Below, in pieces: positions 1-5,170 of a stretch of 5,188 nucleotides of DNA (the stretch's first letter is position 1; each line of letters opens with the position of its first letter). A model generated the notes under the pieces. That model was not told where the DNA came from. It saw only the letters and a list, made by a program, of their open reading frames with translations, and made no database searches. The DNA lies in NCBI GenBank assembly GCA_045542315.1, contig JAZQKU010000074.1, positions 1 to 5,188 of the forward strand, read 5' to 3'. The DNA comes from RGIG5299 sp045542315 (lineage in GTDB: Bacteria; Bacillota; Clostridia; Oscillospirales; RGIG5299). The position numbers and the translations under genes are program-made.

Positions 1-64
1 GCCTTACGCATAAGAAATAGCAAAGGGAGCGAAGCGACGTTTGCATTTCGCTTAAGCGTAAGGC
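1..64. repeat. 64-nt imperfect palindrome (intergenic hairpin element)
   Basis: The two ends are reverse complements: GCCTTACGC at 1-9 pairs with GCGTAAGGC at 56-64. After an A-A mismatch (10/55), 11-14 pairs with 51-54, 15-18 with 45-48, and 20-24 with 40-44. A19 and C49-G50 are left as bulges. This gives about 22 base pairs closing a 15-nt loop. The loop contains GCGAAGC (29-35), a sequence known as an unusually stable mini-hairpin. There is no T tract on either side, so it does not look like a terminator. The first arm starts at the window edge and could extend further. I infer an interspersed palindromic repeat or the structured end of a neighbouring transcript. Confidence 0.7.
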
Positions 65-94
65 GGCTTGTGATTATTTTATTCTCGTGAGCAT

Positions 95-110
95 AGGGGA
101 GCCTTCCCCT
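95..110. repeat. Short hairpin, AGGGGA/TCCCCT arms
   Basis: AGGGGA (95-100) and TCCCCT (105-110) are perfect reverse complements around the 4-nt loop GCCT. The decamer AGGGGAGCCT (95-104) recurs exactly at 150-159 on the far side of the next hairpin, so this is part of a local repeat cluster. No T tract follows on either strand, so a terminator role is not supported. Confidence 0.5.
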
Positions 111-126
111 TAAAAAGATTCTTTTC

Positions 127-154
127 CCCCTTTTCTCATCTTTGAGAAAAGGGG
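127..154. repeat. Perfect 12-bp hairpin
   Basis: CCCCTTTTCTCA (127-138) and TGAGAAAAGGGG (143-154) are perfect reverse complements around the 4-nt loop TCTT. Neither strand has a run of T directly after the stem, so it is not a canonical intrinsic terminator. It lies downstream of the operon terminator on the minus strand. It could be a read-through structure, the end of a plus-facing or neighbouring transcript, or part of an intergenic repeat element. Confidence 0.65.
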
Positions 155-159
155 AGCCT

Positions 160-236
160 CCCGCGGCTTGAGCGGGAAGAGGCGCCCCGCGGCTTGAGCG
201 GAAAAGAAGGAGAAAAGCCTCTGCGGCTTGCAAGCG
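160..236. repeat. GCGGCTTG-centred direct repeat cluster
   Basis: A 16-nt sequence, CCCGCGGCTTGAGCGG, occurs exactly at 160-175 and again at 186-201, 26 nt apart. A third, diverged copy (GCGGCTTGCAAGCG) lies at 223-236, and the core octamer GCGGCTTG also occurs at 63-70 at the edge of the 64-nt palindrome. Each full copy can fold into a small hairpin (CCGC or CCCGC arm, loop GGCTTGA, GCGG or GCGGG arm). The third contains the perfect palindrome GCTTGCAAGC (226-235). The intervening DNA is purine-rich (GAAGAGG, GAAAAGAAGGAGAAAAG). No coding signal is convincing here; I infer a decayed intergenic repeat array. Confidence 0.6.
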
Positions 237-275
237 AAAAAAACAAAAAGGAAACGGCGGTAAACCGTTTCCTTT
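237..275 (-). terminator. Rho-independent terminator of the five-gene operon
   Basis: Read on the minus strand, AAAGGAAACGG (275-265) is followed by a 7-nt loop (264-258) and the perfect complement CCGTTTCCTTT (257-247). The T-rich tract TTGTTTTTTT (246-237) comes directly after. An 11-bp perfect stem plus U tract is a textbook intrinsic terminator. It begins 12 nt after the stop codon of the zinc-ribbon membrane protein gene and closes the operon. Confidence 0.93.
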
Positions 276-287
276 GATTTTCGGTGT

Positions 288-995
288 TTAATAAAAAAGT
301 CTTTTTCTTATTTCCTCTTGCCAATCCTTCTTGCTTTGCAAAAGCGCAAATGCCGCGGCAAACACCGCCCCGACTATAAGCACGTAGAGCGACCAGTGGA
401 AGACGGCGACTTCAAAAACGAAAAGGTCTATTGCCGTTTCGATCCCCACAGTAAGAACTCCTATGCAAAGAGAGGTTGAAGCCGCCTTGTGAAGAGGGGC
501 AACCGTCCTTTTACGGTAGATGAAAGCCATTATCATCGTTGCGGCAAAGGTAAGCGCCATTATCGGCACCGCAAGCTCGAAATACCATTTGAAGCCGTCG
601 TTAAGCCATGCAATGAGGGCGACGTATATCGCCGATGCTGCGGCGTTGGAAACAAGATAGAGATAAGGTCTTTGCCTTTTGTAAAGAAGCGGGAGCAGAA
701 CGTAAACGAAGAGGCAGGCAAGCGCCCCCACAACGTAAAGCGACCAGCTTAAGCTGTGATTTACCGCAATATTGCACAAAACGGTAACGGCGGCGGGTAA
801 AATAAGAAGAAGCGAGGCAAGACGCACGCCGAATTTATAATCTATCTTCTTCATAACGGTATCAATTCTCTCGGGATAGGGCTTGGTTTCGGGCTCCTTC
901 CAGGGAGAAACGGGGTTTACAACGGGAGTATTGCAAAGCGGACAGCTTCTTTCGGCTTCCGCAAGCTCAACACCGCAATTTACACAGTAGCTCAT
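288..995 (-). CDS. Zinc-ribbon integral membrane protein (DUF6320-like), function unknown
   Basis: This 235-residue protein opens with a zinc-ribbon of two CxxC knuckles (C4/C7 in CVNCG and C18/C21 in CPLC). A Pro/Glu-rich linker (about 23-45) follows, then a hydrophobic region with about six membrane segments (roughly 57-77, 82-103, 112-131, 139-160, 171-193, 199-219). Basic loops at 106-109 and 161-163 and a Lys/Arg-rich tail suggest that the zinc ribbon, these loops and the C terminus are all cytoplasmic. The start is firm: GAGGTG (1006-1001) sits 5 nt before the ATG and overlaps the last base of the upstream stop codon. The layout recalls the Clostridia family annotated as DUF6320, which I believe often lies beside the acyltransferase type found upstream; that name is from memory. 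No catalytic motif is visible. It may anchor or regulate the adjacent enzymes, but this is inference from position. It is the last gene of the unit. Confidence 0.85.
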   Translation of the reverse strand: MSYCVNCGVELAEAERSCPLCNTPVVNPVSPWKEPETKPYPERIDTVMKKIDYKFGVRLASLLLILPAAVTVLCNIAVNHSLSWSLYVVGALACLFVYVLLPLLYKRQRPYLYLVSNAAASAIYVALIAWLNDGFKWYFELAVPIMALTFAATMIMAFIYRKRTVAPLHKAASTSLCIGVLTVGIETAIDLFVFEVAVFHWSLYVLIVGAVFAAAFALLQSKKDWQEEIRKRLFY

Positions 996-1005
996 ATCTT
1001 CACCT

Positions 1006-2289
1006 CTACCTGTTGCTTTCTATTTTAACGTGGACTCCGTCCTTTACCAAAAGACGGCAAAATTCTCTTTCAACGTCGGCATTCACTATCGAGCGCACCA
1101 TATTTACCGTGGTAACGCCGCCGAAGCTTATCATTGCAAACGCCGAGGGGTTTTTCGAAAGGGCGCCGAGCATAAAGTCAAAGCGCTCTATAAAGGGGTC
1201 CATCTCATTGGGAAGGTTTACCTTTCCGAGATTTGAGAGGGTGGTTGCCGACCCGATATCGCCGTTTTTCTTAAATTCCATTTTAAGCACAACGTTCTTT
1301 AAAAAGAGCGGCACTATTCTTACAAGCGGGTTTCGCTCGTCGCCGACGTTTGCCGAAATTTTTGTGTTTAAATATTTTTCGGTGGCGAAAAGTCCCATCT
1401 GATGACGGACGGTGTTTGCGATCTCGTCAAAGGTGTATTCTCCGAGACCGTAATCAACGCCGACGTTTACAAACTCGGCAAAGTTGCGAAGAGTTTTTGC
1501 GCCGTAGAATTTTCTTAAGTTTACGGGAACGCATACCTTGACGGGCAAGCGGCGCTCCTTCTTTTTTCTTTCGGTAAGCTGGACGGCGTGGTAGGCCACG
1601 ATAAGCTGTGAAACGAGATATTCCGTCATACTTATTCCTCTTACACGGGCGCGCTTCAAAAGCTCCTCGGTGGAAACTATTGCGGTAACCACGTTTATAA
1701 TTCCGCTTTCTTCTTTTTTGCCCTTCTGGCGGTAGGAAACCTCTTTTTTGCGCTTTTGGCGTATCTTTCTGGCATATTTGAGGTAGCAATCCTCAAGCTC
1801 CTCGGGTAAGGGCTCTTCGGAGCAATCTAAAATTCCCTCGCCGCGCGGTATCTTGACGCCGTATTTCAGCTCGAGATACTCCGCTAAAAGCGTTTTTAAA
1901 AAGATAAGACCTCCCGTTCCGTCGGTGAGCACGTGGAAAAATTCAAGCGCTATTCGGTTTTCGTAATAACGCACGCGGAAGCAATATCCGCCCGTTTTGC
2001 GGAAATCGAAGTTGGCGCAGGGATTTTTAACGTCCTTCTCCGGCAGGGGAGGCTCCTTTATGGGGTCAAGATAATACCAGAAAAAGCCGCGGCGAAGCCT
2101 TAAGCACATTGAGGGAAATCTCCTTGCGGTTCTTTCCTCGGCAAGCCTTAAAAGCTCGGGATCGACCTTCTCGGTAAGCGACGCGGAAAGGCGAAAGGTG
2201 GCCATCCAGCCACCCGAACGGGAGGCCGGATATATCTTTGCCGCATTGTCGAGCTTCAACCAGCTCTTTTTCTGTAAATTATCGTTCAT
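1006..2289 (-). CDS. Condensation-domain-like acyltransferase (alcohol acetyltransferase / PapA-WES type)
   Basis: The 427-residue product has the features of the chloramphenicol-acetyltransferase-like condensation superfamily. It has an N-terminal KLDNAAKIYP segment (residues 12-21), the active-site motif HVLTDG (119-124; HxxxDG with His119 as general base and Asp123 structural), a VPVNLR strand (254-259) followed by the RNFAEFVNVG segment (268-277), and a late SNLG motif (352-355). These parts span both lobes, so it looks full length and unbroken. Members join an acyl group from CoA or a carrier to an alcohol or amine; neither donor nor acceptor can be read here. No carrier-protein, adenylation or signal sequence is present, so it is probably cytoplasmic. 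A very basic stretch joins the lobes (about 171-192) and another lies at 241-247; either could touch membrane lipids. The start overlaps the esterase gene by 11 nt (ATG inside its last codons), with AAGGA 11 nt upstream, so translation is probably coupled. The stop is TAG, the only non-TAA stop in the unit. Confidence 0.85.
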   Translation of the reverse strand: MNDNLQKKSWLKLDNAAKIYPASRSGGWMATFRLSASLTEKVDPELLRLAEERTARRFPSMCLRLRRGFFWYYLDPIKEPPLPEKDVKNPCANFDFRKTGGYCFRVRYYENRIALEFFHVLTDGTGGLIFLKTLLAEYLELKYGVKIPRGEGILDCSEEPLPEELEDCYLKYARKIRQKRKKEVSYRQKGKKEESGIINVVTAIVSTEELLKRARVRGISMTEYLVSQLIVAYHAVQLTERKKKERRLPVKVCVPVNLRKFYGAKTLRNFAEFVNVGVDYGLGEYTFDEIANTVRHQMGLFATEKYLNTKISANVGDERNPLVRIVPLFLKNVVLKMEFKKNGDIGSATTLSNLGKVNLPNEMDPFIERFDFMLGALSKNPSAFAMISFGGVTTVNMVRSIVNADVEREFCRLLVKDGVHVKIESNR

Positions 2290-3166
2290 TCAAGATAAAA
2301 TCCTTAATCTTTTGTTTTGCAATTTCCGCCTCGGCGGTGGGATAAAGCGGATAAACGTGCCACATTCCCTTTTCGAGATGCAGCTCGTAGTCAACTCCGC
2401 CGCGAATGAGAGCCGACACGGTAAGCAGACTGTCGGAGTGCAAAAGCTCCTCTGTGCCCGCAATTACCAAAACGGGCGGAAAGCCCGTAAAATCGCCGTA
2501 AACGGGAGAAATAAAGGGGTTTTTCGGGTCGTTTTCCCCGATATACTGCCTTGCGAAATTCTTAAGGCTCTCGGCGCTTAAGGTCGGATCGGTCTTTGTG
2601 TTTGTGAGATAGGAAACGCCCGAAAAGGAAAGGTCGCTCCACGGAGAGATGACCGCAAAAAGGTCGGGCATAATTCCCTTTTCTTCCTTTATTTTCAAAC
2701 CGAGCGCAAGCGAAAGGCCGCCGCCCGCAGACTCTCCCACAACCGCGATTTTTCGCGTAGGAAACATCTCCCTTAGCCTGTTATAGGCAAAAAGTGCGTC
2801 GTCAAGCGCGGCGGGATAGGGGTTTTCGGGGGCTTTTCGGTAGTTTACGCACAAAACGGGAGCAAAAAGCATTTCCGAAAGGGTGCCGCCAAAGCTTTTT
2901 GCATAGCTTATGCCGCCCGAAACGTAGGCTCCGCCGTGAAGATAAAGCACGGCAAGCTCGCCGTTTTCACCGTTTTTCGGGCAGGCAAGCGCCGCCTCGA
3001 AATTATCAAACTGCTCGAAACTAAACTCCACCCTTCCCGAAAGAGAGCGGATTCCTATTGCTCCGAGACGCTCCTGCCCCTTTCGCATAAGCGGAAGTGA
3101 GGTGCCGTTAAAGGCACCCTTTACCGTATTCAAAAGCTTTTCAAGAAGTCTTGTCTGAAGCTGCAT
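2279..3166 (-). CDS. Alpha/beta-hydrolase esterase, HSL/Aes family (Abhydrolase_3)
   Basis: This 295-residue protein has the marks of bacterial family IV (hormone-sensitive-lipase-like) carboxylesterases. The oxyanion-hole motif is HGGAY (77-81), the family segment YRKAPENPYPAALDD is at 109-123, and the nucleophile elbow is GESAGG (144-149, Ser146). The acid region GTEELLHSD is at 237-245 and the catalytic His is in GMWHVYPLY (His270). The acid position, usually Asp in this family, is Glu here (Glu239 or Glu240). The expected reaction is hydrolysis of short or medium acyl esters in the cytoplasm; there is no signal peptide. Its ATG shares one base with the prfB stop (TAATG), and AAGG lies 7 nt upstream, so re-initiation after prfB is likely. 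The adjacent acyltransferase gene overlaps its end, suggesting the two enzymes act on the same ester or on linked steps; that is inference. Confidence 0.9.
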   Translation of the reverse strand: MQLQTRLLEKLLNTVKGAFNGTSLPLMRKGQERLGAIGIRSLSGRVEFSFEQFDNFEAALACPKNGENGELAVLYLHGGAYVSGGISYAKSFGGTLSEMLFAPVLCVNYRKAPENPYPAALDDALFAYNRLREMFPTRKIAVVGESAGGGLSLALGLKIKEEKGIMPDLFAVISPWSDLSFSGVSYLTNTKTDPTLSAESLKNFARQYIGENDPKNPFISPVYGDFTGFPPVLVIAGTEELLHSDSLLTVSALIRGGVDYELHLEKGMWHVYPLYPTAEAEIAKQKIKDFILNER

Positions 3167-4290
3167 TACTCTGCCTTACCTATTTTCTTGTGGTTTTCCA
3201 TCTGGAGATAGGCGTTTATAAAGCCGTCTATCTCGCCGTCCATAACTGCGTTTATGTTGCCCATTTCGTAGTCGGTTCTGTGGTCCTTTGCAAGGGTGTA
3301 GGGCATAAAGACGTAGGAGCGTATCTGGCTTCCCCATGCGATATCCTTGTGGGTGCCTCTTATATCCTCTATCTTTTCAAGATGCTCTCTTTCCTTTATC
3401 TCAATAAGCTTTGAGCGGAGCATTCTCATTGCGACCTCACGGTTCTGGTGCTGGCTTCGCTCAACCTGGCAGGCGCAGACGATTCCCGTGGGAATATGGG
3501 TAATTCTTACCGCCGAGTCGGTCTTGTTGACCTTCTGACCGCCCGCACCGCTTGAACGGTAGGTATCTACCTTGATATCGTCGGGCTTGATATCGACCTC
3601 GACCGAGTCGTCGATTTCGGGCATAACGTCAACCGAAGCAAAGGAGGTGTGACGTCTTCCCGACGAATCGAAGGGAGAAACGCGGACAAGACGGTGAATG
3701 CCCGCCTCGCTCTTCAAAAATCCGTAGGCGTTCTGACCCTCGATGAGTATGCTTGCGCTCTTTATGCCCGCCTCATCGCCGTCGGTATAGTCAAGTATCT
3801 TGTAATCGAAGCCGCTTCTTTCGGCAAAGCGGGTGTACATTCTGTAAAGCATTTCGGCCCAGTCCTGCGCCTCGGTGCCGCCTGCGCCGGCGTGGAAGGT
3901 TATAATGGCGTTACTGTTATCGTACTCGCCCGAAAGGAGGGTGGAAAGCTTTTGCTTTTCATATTCCTTTTCGAAATCCTCAACCGCCTTTTTGACGTTT
4001 TGAAGCTCGCTTTCGTCGTCAAACTCAATGCAAAGCTCAACGAAGGCAAAGGCATCGTCATACATTTTGCACAAGGTTTCGTATTCGAGAAGCTTATCCT
4101 TCATATTTTTAAGGAGCTTTAAGGTCTTCTGACCCTCCTCCATATTCTGCCAGAAGGATTCGTCGGCAGTTTGCTTTTCAAGACGCTCTATCTCCGCCTT
4201 TACCTTGTCGATGCCGATGGCGACGCCGAGCATTTCAAGGTCGGATTTCATATTAACGAGTGTAAGTCTGAGTTCGTCAAATTCTACCAT
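3166..4290 (-). CDS. prfB: Peptide chain release factor 2 (RF2)
   Basis: The 374-residue product is a complete class I release factor, ending translation at UGA and UAA by triggering peptidyl-tRNA hydrolysis on the ribosome. The N-terminal helical domain covers roughly 1-110. The GAGGTEAQDWAEMLYRMY segment (135-152) precedes the stop-codon reading motif SPF (205-207), which marks RF2 rather than RF1 (PxT). The catalytic GGQ is at 250-252, inside RSSGAGGQKVNK. From memory these match the E. coli RF2 positions. Residue 246 is Ser, where E. coli K-12 has Thr. I chose the ATG at 4290 because GGAG lies 6 nt upstream and the protein then begins MVEFDELR, as RF2 proteins do; the longer open frame to 4380 runs into the upstream lipoprotein gene. 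Codons 25-26, where many prfB genes carry CTT TGA and a programmed +1 frameshift, read ATC GGC, so no frameshift is needed. The final TAA overlaps the esterase start. Confidence 0.98.
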   Translation of the reverse strand: MVEFDELRLTLVNMKSDLEMLGVAIGIDKVKAEIERLEKQTADESFWQNMEEGQKTLKLLKNMKDKLLEYETLCKMYDDAFAFVELCIEFDDESELQNVKKAVEDFEKEYEKQKLSTLLSGEYDNSNAIITFHAGAGGTEAQDWAEMLYRMYTRFAERSGFDYKILDYTDGDEAGIKSASILIEGQNAYGFLKSEAGIHRLVRVSPFDSSGRRHTSFASVDVMPEIDDSVEVDIKPDDIKVDTYRSSGAGGQKVNKTDSAVRITHIPTGIVCACQVERSQHQNREVAMRMLRSKLIEIKEREHLEKIEDIRGTHKDIAWGSQIRSYVFMPYTLAKDHRTDYEMGNINAVMDGEIDGFINAYLQMENHKKIGKAE

Positions 4291-4296
4291 AATTAT

Positions 4297-4300
4297 CTCC
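4297..4300 (-). promoter_or_regulatory. prfB ribosome binding site (decides the start)
   Basis: On the minus strand GGAG is followed by ATAATT and then the ATG at 4290, a 6-nt spacing. This good Shine-Dalgarno match in the 23-nt gap after the lipoprotein stop fixes the prfB start and rules out the longer reading frame that would overlap the upstream gene. Confidence 0.85.
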
Positions 4301-4313
4301 AAATAAAACGAAA

Positions 4314-5093
4314 TTATTTCTGGGTCGAGTCGGGAAGAGAGTCGATAACGTCGGGAGCGGTTTCGGTGTAGATTCTGCAAGGAACCTCGGAGCCGTCGGC
4401 AACCTTAACGAGGGTGTAGGTTATCTCTTCCTTTAAAAGAGTTTCGGAGCCGTCAAATTCAGCCTTGACTCTTATGTTTTTTGCGATATATTCGCCCTTT
4501 TCGCCGTATTCCTTAAGAAGCTCGCCATCGTTGGCGCCGTCAAAGGAAACGTCAACCTTTACGATCTCTCCCTCAACCGAGTGAGAGAATGCGGTGATTA
4601 TAAGGTCCTCGTAATCGAAGTCTGCGCCGAGCTTGATTCTGGTGTGAGTGATCTCGTCGGAAGCAATTCTTTCAAGAATGGGACCTGCAAAGCCCGTCTG
4701 GGGGATAGCCACGGTCTCGCCCTCGCAGGTGAAGGTGTAGCTTGAGGTGCCGCCGAAATGCTCAACGAGATAAACCTCGCCGTTTTTCTTCGTCAGCTTA
4801 TCGAAGGTGAAATATCCGGGGCCCTGCGGCTGGAAGAAGGACAAAACGGTGTTAAGGGTGACGTCGCCCTCGGTGTAATCTCTTTTGATCTCAACGTTAA
4901 GGTAAGAAATTCTTACCGAAAGAGCCGAAAGAAAATCGTCAAAGGCGGTCTGCTGCTCTGCGGTGAGGGTGATGGAAACGGGAGGATTCGAGGAGGGCTC
5001 TTCGCTCGAGGTGTTTCCGCCGTTACCGTTACATGCCGAAAAAGCAAAAAGCACGAGTACCGCCGCAATTATTAAAGAAAGTTTTTTCATCAT
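4314..5093 (-). CDS. Secreted lipoprotein of unknown function
   Basis: The 259-residue product begins MMKKLSLII, followed by a hydrophobic core and a lipobox FSAC with Cys21 as the lipidation site. It is therefore expected to be exported, cleaved by signal peptidase II and tethered to the outer face of the membrane. A Gly/Asn/Ser/Glu/Pro-rich tether (22-39) leads to a folded domain (about 41-250) that opens with a short helix (TAEQQTAFDDFLSAL, 44-58). It continues with alternating polar and hydrophobic segments typical of a beta-rich fold. I recognise no family or catalytic motif. Phe instead of Leu at -3 of the lipobox is a mild deviation. The ATG at 5093 is preferred because GGAG lies 9 nt upstream; the next ATG (5090) is possible. 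An in-frame TTG at 5108 is unlikely because it overlaps the ribosome binding site. This is the first gene of the operon and shares its transcript with prfB, 23 nt downstream. Confidence 0.85.
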   Translation of the reverse strand: MMKKLSLIIAAVLVLFAFSACNGNGGNTSSEEPSSNPPVSITLTAEQQTAFDDFLSALSVRISYLNVEIKRDYTEGDVTLNTVLSFFQPQGPGYFTFDKLTKKNGEVYLVEHFGGTSSYTFTCEGETVAIPQTGFAGPILERIASDEITHTRIKLGADFDYEDLIITAFSHSVEGEIVKVDVSFDGANDGELLKEYGEKGEYIAKNIRVKAEFDGSETLLKEEITYTLVKVADGSEVPCRIYTETAPDVIDSLPDSTQK

Positions 5094-5102
5094 AGCACAA
5101 TT

Positions 5103-5106
5103 CTCC
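5103..5106 (-). promoter_or_regulatory. Lipoprotein gene ribosome binding site (decides the start)
   Basis: GGAG on the minus strand stands 9 nt before the ATG at 5093 and 12 nt before the alternative ATG at 5090. The in-frame TTG at 5108 overlaps this site (TTGGAG) and so is an unlikely initiation codon. The chosen start puts the Lys-Lys of the signal peptide at residues 3-4. Confidence 0.75.
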
Positions 5107-5131
5107 AATATAATAGATTTAATAATAATAT

Positions 5132-5160
5132 ATTTTACAATATTTTTTCCTTAAAAGCAA
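5132..5160 (-). promoter_or_regulatory. Sigma-A-type promoter of the operon
   Basis: On the minus strand TTGCTT (5160-5155) and TAAAAT (5137-5132) are separated by exactly 17 nt (5154-5138). Each hexamer differs from the vegetative consensus (TTGACA, TATAAT) by one or two bases. The surrounding DNA is strongly A+T-rich. Transcription would start near 5125, leaving a leader of about 30 nt before the lipoprotein ATG, too short for a riboswitch or attenuator. I saw no other convincing promoter between the five genes. Confidence 0.75.
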
Positions 5161-5170
5161 GTTTTAATTG

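Noticed and set aside
160..236. Possible CRISPR array
   Set aside because: The repeats are too short, the spacing is irregular, the third copy is diverged, and no cas gene is present.
136..324. A 62-codon minus-strand open frame across the terminator and repeat cluster
   Set aside because: It runs through the operon terminator and the end of the zinc-ribbon gene, its sequence is Ser/Arg/Phe-rich repeat translation, and it has no good ribosome binding site.
1013..1402. A 129-codon plus-strand open frame opposite the acyltransferase
   Set aside because: It is antisense to a coherent, full-length gene with conserved motifs and has no recognisable product.
3101..3118. GGTGCC/GGCACC hairpin inside the 5' part of the esterase gene
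   Set aside because: It is only 6 bp with a 6-nt loop, has no T tract, and lies within coding sequence; chance is the simplest explanation.
3649..4122. A 157-codon plus-strand open frame opposite prfB
   Set aside because: It is fully antisense to a clearly conserved release factor gene and shows no recognisable domain; its openness follows from the codon bias of prfB.
4291..4380. An upstream extension of prfB by 30 codons
   Set aside because: It overlaps the lipoprotein coding end, has no RF2-like sequence, and a good GGAG site marks the start at 4290.
288..5093. All five stop codons avoid TGA (four TAA, one TAG), suggesting a recoded TGA
   Set aside because: Five genes is too small a sample, and a complete RF2 with SPF and GGQ motifs argues that TGA is still a stop codon.
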